DNA from: an unicellular cyanobacterium SU3
Lineage (GTDB): Bacteria; Cyanobacteriota; Cyanobacteriia; Cyanobacteriales; Microcystaceae
Length of the DNA stretch: 64,000 bases
NCBI GenBank assembly: GCA_002172675.1
Contig: NETF01000012.1
Location: 37,246 to 101,245, forward strand
Reading direction: 5' to 3'
Position 1 is the stretch's first letter. Each line of letters opens with the position of its first letter. The notes beneath the pieces are model-generated. The model worked only from the letters and a program-made list of their open reading frames with translations. It was not told the DNA's origin and did not search any database. The translations under genes and the position numbers were made by a program. Shown in pieces: positions 36,288 through 45,558 of this stretch.

Positions 36288-37303
36288 ATGTCAATAGGTA
36301 TACAATCTTGCCTCATTATTGGTGGGGGAATGTCTGGGTTAATTGCTGGTAATATACTCCAAAAACAGGGAAAGAAAGTCACTATTATTGATAAGGGGAG
36401 AGGAATTGGTGGAAGACTAGCAACACGCCGTATTCATCACGCTGATCAGATAACAGGGGTTTTTGATTATGGGATGCAGTTTTTTGCTGTTCAAGATCCT
36501 CTCTTTCAACAATGGGTGGATCAATGGTTGCTTGAAGGGGTAATCACAGAATGGTCAAATCAATTAAGTGATGCTCAAACCCCTTGTTATCGAGGTAAAA
36601 ATAGTAATCGGAGTTTAGGGCAGTATTTAGCACAAGATTTAGATGTTCATTTGCAAACACGAGGGATAACTATCACAAGGGATGATGTGGGATGGATCGT
36701 AGAAACTGAAACGGGACAGTCTTTTGAGAGGGATAGTTTGATTATGACTCCCCCTGTTCCTCAATCGTTGAGCCTACTAGAAAATTCTGATATTCCTCTA
36801 CCTTCATCGATAAAATCTCGTCTTGAGGGGGTTAGTTATCACTCTTGTACGACGATTTTAGCATTGCTCGAACAGATAAGTTTAATTCCAGAACCAGGAT
36901 GGTTAAAGCCTTCTGATTCTCCTATATGGGCGATTTCTTCTAATCACAAAAAAGGCATTTCTCCCCAAGGTTTTGCTGTTACCATTCATTCTACCCCTGA
37001 ATTTAGCGATGCTAATTGGAATACAGAGGAGGCAGTCATTGCCGAAAAATTGTTTAATGCTGCTTCACATTGGTTAGGTTCGACAGTGATTGATTATCAG
37101 GTGCATCGATGGCGTTATAGTCACCCTAAAACCGTTTATGGAGAGGAATTTTTAGCTTTAGAGAATCCTGGTTTATTAATTTTGGCCGGGGATGCTTTTT
37201 TTTTTGTAAAACTCCGGCCAAAAATCGTCATCTAGCTCTCGAAAAAGCGGTCTTATCAGGAATAAAAGCAGCGCACCATCTGCTTAATTATTCATCAAGA
37301 TAG
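36288..37303 (+). pseudogene. NAD(P)/FAD-dependent amine oxidase-like protein, frameshifted at a T10 run
   Basis: The N-terminus has a dinucleotide-binding signature (CLIIGGGMSGLIAGNILQKQG, the first 20 being GxGxxG-type) and GRGIGGRLATRR, as in RenF/amine-oxidase-like proteins. The ORF ends at TAG 37233-37235 with an odd tail after LILAGDAFFF. In another frame the expected C-terminus continues: CKTPAKNRHLALEKAVLSG and IKAAHHLLNYSSR, ending at 37303. The frames meet at ten T residues (37196-37205). Eight or eleven T would restore the protein. It overlaps the convergent hydrolase gene by 20 bases. Indel mutation, transcriptional slippage or sequencing error are possible. Confidence 0.72.
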
Positions 37304-38027
37304 ACTGCAAAAATGAGATAATTTCACCCCTTGCTTGATCGGTGGCTACGGGATCAAATCGATAGCCATCATCGCGCATAAAAGTATGATTAGCTTCGTA
37401 TTCTTTGATTATATGTCTAATTTCGGCTTTTTCTAAGGCTTTCTTAATGGTAATTCTTCCATCTTCTGGAACATGGGGATCTAAAGTACCAAAAATTAAT
37501 AGGAGTTCCCCTTGAATTTCCGAAAGTCTGTCCAGAGTATCGGCCTTTTCTCTTCCCAATTTACCACTATGAATCCCCGTTGGATAAACACACACACTCG
37601 CTTTAACTTGGGGATGTAAGGCAGCCCGACAAGCTAAATGTCCCCCAATACAAAACCCCATTGCACCTATTTTGTCAGAGGCGACTCCATCATCTTGACT
37701 CAAAAAATCAATCACAGCAGTAGCATCAGTGTCAAACTCTGATGTCGTAGTTTTTCTCGCTGCTTCGTTCCCTTGAATCTTTCCGATATCCGTTGGTTCA
37801 ATCACTGTGCCTAAAGGCAATTGACGATGATAGATTTCTGGGGCAGCTACCACAAAACCGTACCCTGCCAAATGATCCGCTAAACGAGTGATAGGAGAAC
37901 CCAATTGATAAATATCACTATAAAATAGAATTCCTGGATATTTTCCTGCTTTATCGGGACTAGCAAGGTAAATTCTCATGGCATTATCATCTACCAGAAG
38001 ACTAATATTTTGTCGTTTGACTTGCAT
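37284..38027 (-). CDS. Dienelactone hydrolase family protein
   Basis: 247 residues with the alpha/beta-hydrolase fold and the DLH triad: Cys in AMGFCIGGHLACRAAL, Asp in FGTLDPHVPEDGR and His in YEANHTFMRDDGYRFD. Cytosolic. Family members hydrolyse dienelactones or other small esters; the natural substrate is unknown here. Convergent with the broken FAD enzyme. Confidence 0.88.
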   Translation of the reverse strand: MQVKRQNISLLVDDNAMRIYLASPDKAGKYPGILFYSDIYQLGSPITRLADHLAGYGFVVAAPEIYHRQLPLGTVIEPTDIGKIQGNEAARKTTTSEFDTDATAVIDFLSQDDGVASDKIGAMGFCIGGHLACRAALHPQVKASVCVYPTGIHSGKLGREKADTLDRLSEIQGELLLIFGTLDPHVPEDGRITIKKALEKAEIRHIIKEYEANHTFMRDDGYRFDPVATDQARGEIISFLQSILMNN

Positions 38028-38048
38028 ATTTTTGAATTGGTTGGTGTT

Positions 38049-38488
38049 TTAGTTCTGTGGAGATCCTAATCCTTTGTGGTCGATTTTATTCAAAAACTGA
38101 ATAGGAGTAATAATAGGAATATTCTGATACTTTTTAATAATCAGAAGATCATTATCTCCTGTTATAAGATAATCTGCCATACCAGATACGGCTAACTCTA
38201 AAAATTTATTATCATCTAAATCAGAACAAACTGTTGTGTTGTGAGTAAGATCAATAAATAAACTCTTTTCAGCAAGAGAACCTAAAAAAATTGACCTATC
38301 TTCTTGGGTTAAATATTTATCAAACTTTTTTTACTAAGTCTTGTTTCTAATTCTTGATAAGTGGCTTGATTTTGAAGGATAACCCATTGATTAACCGCTA
38401 AGTTAATGACTTTTCTTGGTGTTCCATTAGGATTTAATAAGGCACTAATAAAGACATTAGTATCTATAACCACTCGTTCAAGATTCAT
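38049..38488 (-). pseudogene. PIN-domain toxin, frameshifted at an A7 run
   Basis: ATG 38488 opens MNLERVVIDTNVFISALLNP, a PIN fold with the first Asp, and runs to a stop near 38315. The frame changes at seven A (minus strand; 38326-38332) and continues as KFDKYLTQEDRSIFLGSL, later CSDLDDNKFLELAVSG, YLITGDNDLL and IPIITPIQFL. Eight A would restore the frame. All PIN acidic residues lie in the two pieces. Its start overlaps the stop of the antitoxin gene by 11 bases. Confidence 0.75.
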
Positions 38489-38684
38489 CAGCTAATAACT
38501 CTTTTAGTTTTTCTTCTGTTAACCCTTTAGCCTGAGCTTTTTCTCCTATTTTATCCATAATAGATAGTAGATCAGTTGATGTGTCTTCAATGGTCAAATT
38601 CACTTCTTGGTCAGGAGATAATCCTAACTGAGAAATTACATTAGGAATTTCTGATACTTTAAGATTTTTGATAACTTGTTTCAT
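38478..38684 (-). CDS. Antitoxin partner of the broken PIN toxin
   Basis: From ATG 38684 the protein has 68 residues (MKQVIKNLKVSEIPNVISQL, then GLSPDQEVNLTIED); an upstream ATG at 38714 would add ten residues. The N-terminal beta strand and helix plus acidic tail (AKGLTEEKLKELLADES) fit small antitoxins paired with PIN toxins. It now stands without a functional toxin. Confidence 0.6.
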   Translation of the reverse strand: MKQVIKNLKVSEIPNVISQLGLSPDQEVNLTIEDTSTDLLSIMDKIGEKAQAKGLTEEKLKELLADES

Positions 38685-38748
38685 TGTTGATAATTTTTTA
38701 TTTATCCCTCCCATTATATATAATTTCTAGAAATTATTGAACAAAAAA

Positions 38749-38790
38749 ACTAGACCATTTCCCAGATTCACTTCTGAGAAACGATCTAGT
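38749..38790 (-). terminator. Minus-strand rho-independent terminator with no annotated gene before it
   Basis: Read on the minus strand, CTAGATCGTTTCTCAG pairs imperfectly with CTGGGAAATGGTCTAG around an 8-base loop, then TTTTTTTG follows (38743-38750). The next upstream DNA on that strand is only the ndhB leader, so it may end a small RNA. Confidence 0.6.
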
Positions 38791-39046
38791 ATTAGGATAT
38801 TAATCTTAGTCCGTATGAATGTAATTTACTCGCGATCCCTTACTCTAAAGTAACTAGAAGTCTGGCCTCAGTAGTATAAAAAAACAATTTAACTCTTAAT
38901 ACTGTGATCCCGATCTTAAAAACTAGCCTGAATTGGTCAGCGTCCCTTATGATCCAAGAGGACGATTATCTGATCAAATAACGATACCGTCTTTTATGCT
39001 TAATGTAATGGTGTCTTTTTGCGAAAACTTTGTTACTCAATAACTT

Positions 39047-40612
39047 ATGGACTTTTCTAGCAACATTGCCAGTCAACTAAACGCTGGAACAATTTTACCC
39101 GAAGGAATCGTAATCATCACCTTAATGGTGGTTCTCATCGGGGATCTCATTGGGGGACGTAATGCCAGAATTTGGCTACCCTATGGGGCGATCGCGGGCT
39201 TATTGGCTTCGATCGCTGCCCTATATACTAATTGGGATAGCCCTTCAACCATCGGCTTTCTGGGGGCGTTTAATGGGGATAATTTAAGTATTGTCTTCCG
39301 AGGAATTATTGCCCTATCGACTGTGGTGACTATCTTAATGTCGATTCGCTACGTAGAACAAACAGGCACCTCTTTGGCCGAATTCATCGCTATCATGTTA
39401 ACAGCCACGTTGGGGGGAATGTTTCTCTCTGGGGCCAATGAGTTGGTGATGATTTTTGTCTCGTTGGAGATGTTAAGTATCTCGTCTTATTTAATGACAG
39501 GATACATGAAGCGCGATCCCCGTTCCAATGAAGCAGCCTTAAAATATCTGTTGATCGGGGCTTCGAGTTCAGCGATTTTCCTCTATGGTAGTTCGTTATT
39601 ATACGGGTTATCGGGAGGGGAAACCACCTTAGATACCATCTCAACCAAAATTTTAGCCAGTGATAGTAGTTCTTCTTTAGGACTGGCGATCGCTTTAGTA
39701 TTTGTCATTGCTGGTATTGCCTTTAAAATTTCGGCGGTTCCTTTCCATCAATGGACACCGGATGTTTATGAGGGGTCTCCGACTCCTGTGGTGGCGTTTC
39801 TTTCGGTGGGATCAAAAGCAGCCGGTTTCGCTTTAGCCATTCGCTTATTAGTGACGGCTTTTTCGTCTATTGTGGATGAATGGCATCTCATCTTTACGGC
39901 TTTAGCTATTTTAAGTATGGTCTTGGGTAATGTGGTGGCTTTGGCCCAAACCAGCATGAAACGGATGTTAGCCTATTCTTCCATTGGTCAAGCCGGCTTT
40001 GTCATGATTGGTTTAACCGCCGGAACCGATGCCGGATACTCTAGTATGGTGTTCTACTTATTAGTGTATCTGTTCATGAATTTGGGGGCGTTTAGTGGGG
40101 TAATTCTCTTCTCTCTACGTACCGGAACGGATCAAATTAGTGAATATGCAGGACTTTATCAAAAAGATCCTTTATTGACGTTAGGATTAAGTCTTTGTTT
40201 ACTGTCTTTAGGAGGTATTCCTCCGCTAGCTGGATTTTTCGGTAAGATTTATCTTTTCTGGGCAGGTTGGCAAGCAGGACTTTATGGACTGGTGTTATTA
40301 GCGTTAGTGGCCAGTGTGGTGTCCATTTACTATTACATTCGTGTGGTGAAAATGATGGTGGTTAAAGAACCCCACGAAATGTCTGATTCTGTGAAAAATT
40401 ACCCCGAAATTCGCTGGAATTTACAGGGAATGCGTCCTTTACAAGTGGGCTTAGTCTTATCAGTGATTGCCACATCCTTAGCAGGGATTTTATCGAATCC
40501 TCTGTTTAGTTTGGCTAATGATTCTGTTACGAGTACCCCGATTTTACAATCGACTATTGTTAATACTCGTATTTCTCAAGGGGAAACCTCGTCTTCTAAC
40601 ATTAATCCATAA
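39047..40612 (+). CDS. ndhB: NAD(P)H-quinone oxidoreductase subunit 2
   Basis: 521 residues, about fourteen membrane helices, Proton_antipo_M family. Recognised by [40 protein letters not shown], the Lys/Glu channel residues and [14 protein letters not shown]. NdhB is a proton-pumping module of the thylakoid NDH-1 complex, used for respiration, cyclic electron flow and CO2 uptake. Its leader (38791-39046) is long and has no ORF. A perfect 9-bp stem terminator follows at 40619-40643. Confidence 0.95.
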   Translation: MDFSSNIASQLNAGTILPEGIVIITLMVVLIGDLIGGRNARIWLPYGAIAGLLASIAALYTNWDSPSTIGFLGAFNGDNLSIVFRGIIALSTVVTILMSIRYVEQTGTSLAEFIAIMLTATLGGMFLSGANELVMIFVSLEMLSISSYLMTGYMKRDPRSNEAALKYLLIGASSSAIFLYGSSLLYGLSGGETTLDTISTKILASDSSSSLGLAIALVFVIAGIAFKISAVPFHQWTPDVYEGSPTPVVAFLSVGSKAAGFALAIRLLVTAFSSIVDEWHLIFTALAILSMVLGNVVALAQTSMKRMLAYSSIGQAGFVMIGLTAGTDAGYSSMVFYLLVYLFMNLGAFSGVILFSLRTGTDQISEYAGLYQKDPLLTLGLSLCLLSLGGIPPLAGFFGKIYLFWAGWQAGLYGLVLLALVASVVSIYYYIRVVKMMVVKEPHEMSDSVKNYPEIRWNLQGMRPLQVGLVLSVIATSLAGILSNPLFSLANDSVTSTPILQSTIVNTRISQGETSSSNINP

Positions 40613-40618
40613 TTATTG

Positions 40619-40643
40619 GTTAGGTGGGCATTGTCCACCTAAC
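40619..40643 (+). terminator. Terminator after ndhB
   Basis: GTTAGGTGG (40619-40627) pairs with CCACCTAAC (40635-40643), loop GCATTGT, then ATCACTTTTTA. The stem belongs to the GGTGGGCAnTGnCCACC palindrome family. Confidence 0.65.
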
Positions 40644-40674
40644 ATCACTTTTTACTTAAGCGTCTTTCAGGATA

Positions 40675-41742
40675 ATGAAAGTTACTCCTAAACCATCCAG
40701 GATTAAAACACATATTAAAAAACTAGATTATATTCGTGGTTTTGCTGCTGTCTATGTTTTAATTTATCATATATTTGCTTTAACGGATTTTATGCCAGAA
40801 ATGGTAGAAAATCTCTTTTTTTCTTTTGGACAAGAAGCAGTTATTTTATTTTTTCTTCTCAGTGGTTTTGTGATTTATCTATCGGTTTATCCTAAGACTG
40901 ATCTCACCTTTCGGTACTATTTTATTAGACGATTTCGGCGTATTTACTTTCCTTTAATTGTCGCCTTATTTTTATCGATATTTTTAGCTATTTTAAACCA
41001 GCAATTTTTGCGAAATTTTTCTACCAGGGAACTACTAGGTAACTTATTGATGTTACAAGATTTTTCTGCTAAACCAGGAATTTTAGTGAGACCTTTTTTG
41101 GCTAATTATCCTCTGTGGAGTTTATCTTATGAATGGTGGTTTTATTTATTGTTTTTCCCTTTTTATAAAAGTATTCTTTTTCAATTAAATAACCGTATTT
41201 ATTTTGTTTTTATTGCTTCTTTTATCTCTTACGTGATTTACATTATTTATCCTAATGCTGTTGCTTTATACTTAGCGTATTTCATTATTTGGTGGTGTGG
41301 GGTTGAAGCAGCAGAAATTTACCTAAAACAGCAACGGTTTACTTTTAGAAGTATGAAACCAATTCTTCTTTGTTTATTTTTAATGTCAATCATTAGCTTT
41401 GTTCCAGTGATGTCAATAGATACCATTAGATTAGGTTATTATCCTTTTCTAAATTTTAGACATTTTGCTAGTGCTTTTATTGCTGTTTTAGCTGGTTTAA
41501 TTTGGTATATAAATAAATTACGCTACTTTGATAATATCTTTGGTATTTTCTATGGAATTGCCCCTATTTCTTATGGAGTTTATATTTTTCATTATCCCAT
41601 TTTAAGCCAATTACATTTAGATAAATATATTTCAAATCTTTATATAGGTTGGGATTATACTATAAAATTGGTGCTAATTGTTGCCCTAGCTTACCTAGTA
41701 GAAATAAAATTACAACCCAGGGTTAATGATTGGTTCAAATAA
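40675..41742 (+). CDS. Acyltransferase 3 (OafA-like) membrane protein
   Basis: 355 residues with about ten membrane helices. The motif KLDYIRGFAAVYVLIYHIF (conserved Arg and His) at residues about 16-34 defines acyltransferase_3, and RRFRRIYFPLIVA follows. Such enzymes O-acetylate sugars, lipopolysaccharide, or exopolysaccharide. The start lies 31 bases after the ndhB terminator. Confidence 0.88.
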   Translation: MKVTPKPSRIKTHIKKLDYIRGFAAVYVLIYHIFALTDFMPEMVENLFFSFGQEAVILFFLLSGFVIYLSVYPKTDLTFRYYFIRRFRRIYFPLIVALFLSIFLAILNQQFLRNFSTRELLGNLLMLQDFSAKPGILVRPFLANYPLWSLSYEWWFYLLFFPFYKSILFQLNNRIYFVFIASFISYVIYIIYPNAVALYLAYFIIWWCGVEAAEIYLKQQRFTFRSMKPILLCLFLMSIISFVPVMSIDTIRLGYYPFLNFRHFASAFIAVLAGLIWYINKLRYFDNIFGIFYGIAPISYGVYIFHYPILSQLHLDKYISNLYIGWDYTIKLVLIVALAYLVEIKLQPRVNDWFK

Positions 41743-41803
41743 TTAGTTAAAAAATGTAAAACTATGGTAAAATTTTAAAAAATCAAGTAATGACTAAAAT
41801 AAG

Positions 41804-42193
41804 ATGGAAATCTATCCTAGTTTAGTAACTGTTATCGCCTTAGCGGTCTATTTTGCTATTACTGCAAATGTAGGTCGCAATCGGGCTAAATATAATGTAC
41901 CACCCCCTGCTACTACAGGAGATCCTAACTTTGAAAGGGCTTTAAGGGTTCAACAAAATACATTAGAACAAATGGTATTTTTCCTACCTTTATTATGGTT
42001 ATTTTGTTTCTATATTGACCCTATTTGGGGATCGGCTATTGGTGGTTTTTGGATCATTGGCCGTATTTTATATGCGGTAGGGTACTATCAAGCTGCAGAA
42101 AAAAGAACAGTGGGTTTTGCTATTAGTTCTCTCAGTAGTTTAGCTTTATTAGTAGGTTCTGTAGTTGGTATGGTTTTAGTCTTAATTAAATAA
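41804..42193 (+). CDS. MAPEG-family membrane protein
   Basis: 129 residues and four hydrophobic helices. NVGRNRAKYNVPPP and FERALRVQQNTLEQMVFFLPLLW form the MAPEG signature for glutathione-binding integral membrane transferases or peroxidases. It lies 61 bases after the acyltransferase gene. A GU-containing hairpin terminator follows. Confidence 0.85.
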   Translation: MEIYPSLVTVIALAVYFAITANVGRNRAKYNVPPPATTGDPNFERALRVQQNTLEQMVFFLPLLWLFCFYIDPIWGSAIGGFWIIGRILYAVGYYQAAEKRTVGFAISSLSSLALLVGSVVGMVLVLIK

Positions 42194-42212
42194 TTGGTAA
42201 GAAAATTATAGA

Positions 42213-42253
42213 AAACAAGCATCTTTATAAAATCAAAGGTGTTTGTTTTTTTA
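42213..42253 (+). terminator. Terminator after the MAPEG gene
   Basis: AAACAAGCATCTTT (42213-42226) pairs with AAAGGTGTTTGTTT (42235-42248) through two G-U pairs, followed by TTTTTATA. Confidence 0.75.
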
Positions 42254-42287
42254 TATACTATAATAAAATAAATTTACAGTTAAAAAG

Positions 42288-42914
42288 ATGCAACCTTTAT
42301 TTATTGTTTTAGAAGGAATTGATAAAGCAGGAAAAACGACCCAAGCAGAACAATTAAAACAGTATTTAATTAATCAAGGAGATTTAGCAATTATTAGTTC
42401 TGAACCCACAGAAGGAGTGATTGGGAAGCTGATTAGAGAAGCGATGCAAAATGTAGTTTTTAAGATTAATAATAAAGCAAAATTTGATCAACAAATGGCC
42501 TATTTATTCGCTGCGGATAGACATTATCATTTATACAATGAAGTAGATGGCGTTTATAAATTAATTCAACAAAATCATTCTCATGTAATTGCGACTCGCT
42601 ACTATTTTTCTTCTTTGGCTTATAATTCTAATAATCAAGAAGAATTTAACTTTGTCTATGAATTAAATCAACGCTTTCCTAATCCTGATGTCGTTATTTA
42701 TTTGGATATTCCTGTAGATATTGCCTTATCCCGTCTAGAAAATGCGGTTTATAAAGAGGTTTATGAAACTAAAGAAAAATTACAGCAAGTTAAAGAAAAT
42801 TATGATAAAATTTTTCAATCCTATGATGGTAAAATAGTAACAATAGATGGTAAAAATAGCATCGAACAAATTCACAAAGACATTATCAGTTATCTTGAAA
42901 AACAGTTTAGTTGA
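42288..42914 (+). CDS. tmk: dTMP kinase
   Basis: 208 residues. P-loop LEGIDKAGKTTQAEQLKQYL at the N-terminus, substrate DR(Y/H) segment LFAADRHYHL, TRYYFSSLAYN, and PDVVIYLDIPVDIALSRL. It phosphorylates dTMP to dTDP for DNA synthesis. The Lys in GIDKAGKT replaces the usual Gly/Ser of GxDGxGKT. The AT-rich leader has no clear RBS. Confidence 0.85.
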   Translation: MQPLFIVLEGIDKAGKTTQAEQLKQYLINQGDLAIISSEPTEGVIGKLIREAMQNVVFKINNKAKFDQQMAYLFAADRHYHLYNEVDGVYKLIQQNHSHVIATRYYFSSLAYNSNNQEEFNFVYELNQRFPNPDVVIYLDIPVDIALSRLENAVYKEVYETKEKLQQVKENYDKIFQSYDGKIVTIDGKNSIEQIHKDIISYLEKQFS

Positions 42915-42954
42915 CGTTATATTGAAAATAAGATCAATATAAATTAAGTTTTTT

Positions 42955-44496
42955 ATGAATTTAAACTCTAATCTTTCCTATTTACCAGAAAATAGTCGTA
43001 AAGGATTACAAATTGCTGATAGTCGCTGGAAAGCTTTGCGAAATAAGAATCTCACTCCTCCTACTGTGATTAGTGAAAGTAATGAAGCGTTAAATGAGTT
43101 TGATGCAGATATAATTATTTCCGGGGGAACCCTAGGCATTTTAATCGCTGCCAGCTTACAGAAGCGAGGAAATCATGTTATTTTAATCGAAAAAGGGGAA
43201 TTAAAAGGAAGAGAACAAGAATGGAATATTTCTCGTGAAGAATTACAGACTTTTGTGGAACTTGAATTATTATCAACCCAAGAATTAGAACAGGCGATCG
43301 CAACGAAATATAATCCAGGAAGAGTCAGTTTTCACAAAGGATATGAACTCTGGGTTGAAGATGTGTTAAATATTGGGGTTGATCCTATTTTTTTATTAGA
43401 AACCCTTAAGGAAAAATTCTTAGAAGCAGGAGGAAAGTTATTAGAAAATACCCCATTTAGTTCAGCAACAATTCATAACAATGGAATCTTAGTTAATGCA
43501 GGTGATACTGTCTTAAAATCTCGTTTACTTATGGATGGAATGGGACACTTTTCTCCTATTGTTCAACAAGCAAGAAAAGGAGATAAACCTGATGGAATCT
43601 GCTTAGTAGTAGGAAGTTGTGCAGAGGGTTATAAGAATAACGAAACAGGGGATTTAATTGCCTCTTTTACACCAATTTTAAATCAATGTCAATACTTTTG
43701 GGAAGCCTTTCCAGCAAGGGACGGAAGGACAACTTATTTATTTACTTATGTTGATGCTCATCCTGACCGTTTTAGTTTAGAATTTTTCATGGAAGAATAT
43801 TTAAGATTACTCCCAGAATACCAAAATATAGAATTAGAACAACTGGACTTTAAACGATTTTTATTTGGGTTTTTTCCTGCGTATCAAAACAGTCCTTTAA
43901 AAATGCCTTGGGATAGAATTTTGCCCATTGGAGATAGTGCAGGGGGTCAATCTCCTGTTAGTTTTGGTGGGTTTGGATCGATGGTTCGTCATTTAAAACG
44001 GTTAACTTTTGCCATAGATGAAGCTTTAAAAGTTGATAGTTTAGATAAAAAATCTTTGTCCTTATTGCAACCCTATCAACCAAATATTTCTGTCACTTGG
44101 TTATTCCAAAAAACCATGAGTGTTGAGGTTGATCAAACAGTGTCACCCAACCAAATTAATGAGTTAATGAGCGGGGTTTTCCAAGTCATGGACCAACTGG
44201 GAGACGATGTTTTGAAACCCTTTTTACAAGATGTCATTCAATTTCCAGCGTTAATGAAAACTTTACCGCTAGTTAATCCTAAATTAGTCTTACCTATCTT
44301 ACCTCAAGTGGGTGTACAACCATTACTAAATTGGACAGTACATTACTTTAATTTAGCTGTCTATAGTGGGTTATATCCGATGGGAAAATGGGTTAAACCT
44401 TTGATAGATAACTTATCCCCTCAACAACAATTTTATTATCATCGTTGGTTAGATGCGTGGAAATATGGGTCAGGAGGAGATTATAATAAGTATTAA
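42955..44496 (+). CDS. cruP: FAD-dependent CruA/CruP-type lycopene cyclase family protein, most like CruP
   Basis: 513 residues. The nucleotide-binding site is ADIIISGGTLGILIAASLQK, followed by the acidic end ILIEKGELKGREQEWN. The strongly conserved LPIGDSAGGQSPVSFGGFG and SMVRHLKRLT (about 323-350) mark the CruA/CruP family. CruA and CruP cyclise lycopene or act in singlet-oxygen protection; the GDSAGGQSPVSFGGFGS wording and length favour CruP. No other carotenoid gene is nearby. Confidence 0.75.
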   Translation: MNLNSNLSYLPENSRKGLQIADSRWKALRNKNLTPPTVISESNEALNEFDADIIISGGTLGILIAASLQKRGNHVILIEKGELKGREQEWNISREELQTFVELELLSTQELEQAIATKYNPGRVSFHKGYELWVEDVLNIGVDPIFLLETLKEKFLEAGGKLLENTPFSSATIHNNGILVNAGDTVLKSRLLMDGMGHFSPIVQQARKGDKPDGICLVVGSCAEGYKNNETGDLIASFTPILNQCQYFWEAFPARDGRTTYLFTYVDAHPDRFSLEFFMEEYLRLLPEYQNIELEQLDFKRFLFGFFPAYQNSPLKMPWDRILPIGDSAGGQSPVSFGGFGSMVRHLKRLTFAIDEALKVDSLDKKSLSLLQPYQPNISVTWLFQKTMSVEVDQTVSPNQINELMSGVFQVMDQLGDDVLKPFLQDVIQFPALMKTLPLVNPKLVLPILPQVGVQPLLNWTVHYFNLAVYSGLYPMGKWVKPLIDNLSPQQQFYYHRWLDAWKYGSGGDYNKY

Positions 44497-44519
44497 GCAT
44501 GAAATAAACAGGAATAGTG

Positions 44520-44654
44520 ATGAAAATTCTCGACCATAAACAGGTGAAGTATTGTAATTTAATTCGTCGTCAAGAAGATACAACAGAATACTTACCCGGT
44601 TTAGTCTTTAAAAATAAAATGTTTGTGAAGGGAGTTACTATTAAATTTATATAG
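44520..44654 (+). CDS. Short hypothetical protein, possibly truncated
   Basis: A 44-codon ORF (MKILDHKQVKYCNLIRRQED through VTIKFI) with AGGAA six bases before the ATG, 24 bases after cruP. Charged and compact sequence looks coding, and the abrupt end suggests the front of a slightly longer protein. No family recognised. Confidence 0.4.
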   Translation: MKILDHKQVKYCNLIRRQEDTTEYLPGLVFKNKMFVKGVTIKFI

Positions 44655-44722
44655 ATGAATAACTCTTTTCTTTGTTAATCGATAAGTAAATGTGATAGAA
44701 TTTCAAAAAATATTAATTCGAT

Positions 44723-45520
44723 ATGCAATCTTTTTTACAAGAAACTAATAAACCAGATAGACAAATTAATTTAGCAAAAGCGGCTTTAATTTATGCGAAA
44801 TATGAATATCCTAAACTACAAATCCAAGACTATTTAACAACTTTAGATATAATTTCTGAAAGAGTAAAAGATAGTTTACCTAACAATTTATATCCCCTCA
44901 AGGTGATTAAAACTATTAATCATTATTTATTTAAAGAGTTAAATTTTAGAGGAAATACAAGCAATTATTATGATCCTTGTAACAGTTATATCAATAAAGT
45001 TATTGATAAAAAAATAGGTATTCCTATTACTTTGTCTGTGATTTATTTGGAGATAGCGAAACGTCTTAATTTTCCTATGGTTGGTATAGGAATGCCAGGA
45101 CATTTTATTATTCGTCCTGAGTTTGAAAATGTAGGCATTTTTGTCGATGTTTTTAATCAAGGAGAGATTTTATTTAGAGAAGATTGTGAGATAAAATTAC
45201 AAGAAATTTATCAACAACCAGTTACCTTAGCCGATCATTTTTTAACACCTGTTAGTAATCAACAAATTTTAGGGAGAATGTTGACCAATTTAAAATATAT
45301 TTATCTCAATAGTCAAGATTACCCGAAAATGTTGAGAATTATAGAATTACTGTTGCAATTATTTCCTAATCATCCCATAGAATTACGCGATCGCGGGTTA
45401 CTCTATTATCAATTACGACAATGGGAAAAAGCAACAGCCGATCTACAATTATACTTATCTATTTTACCTACCGCAGCCGATGCCCAAACCATTCGCCAAC
45501 TTTTGCAACAAATGCGCTAA
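44723..45520 (+). CDS. SirB1-family transglutaminase-like protein with TPR tail
   Basis: 265 residues. The SirB1 core NYYDPCNSYINKVIDKKIGI, PITLSVIYLEIAKRL, then GIGMPGHFIIRP holds the Cys/His positions of a transglutaminase-like fold, though catalysis is unproven. A C-terminal TPR-like part (QDYPKMLRIIELLLQLFPNH, LRDRGLLYYQLRQWEKATADL) is present. Function unknown. The terminal Leu-rich helix is normal for the cyanobacterial form. Confidence 0.82.
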   Translation: MQSFLQETNKPDRQINLAKAALIYAKYEYPKLQIQDYLTTLDIISERVKDSLPNNLYPLKVIKTINHYLFKELNFRGNTSNYYDPCNSYINKVIDKKIGIPITLSVIYLEIAKRLNFPMVGIGMPGHFIIRPEFENVGIFVDVFNQGEILFREDCEIKLQEIYQQPVTLADHFLTPVSNQQILGRMLTNLKYIYLNSQDYPKMLRIIELLLQLFPNHPIELRDRGLLYYQLRQWEKATADLQLYLSILPTAADAQTIRQLLQQMR

Positions 45521-45558
45521 ACTAAAACAAATTATCCTATCTTTCCATTATAAAAGCT

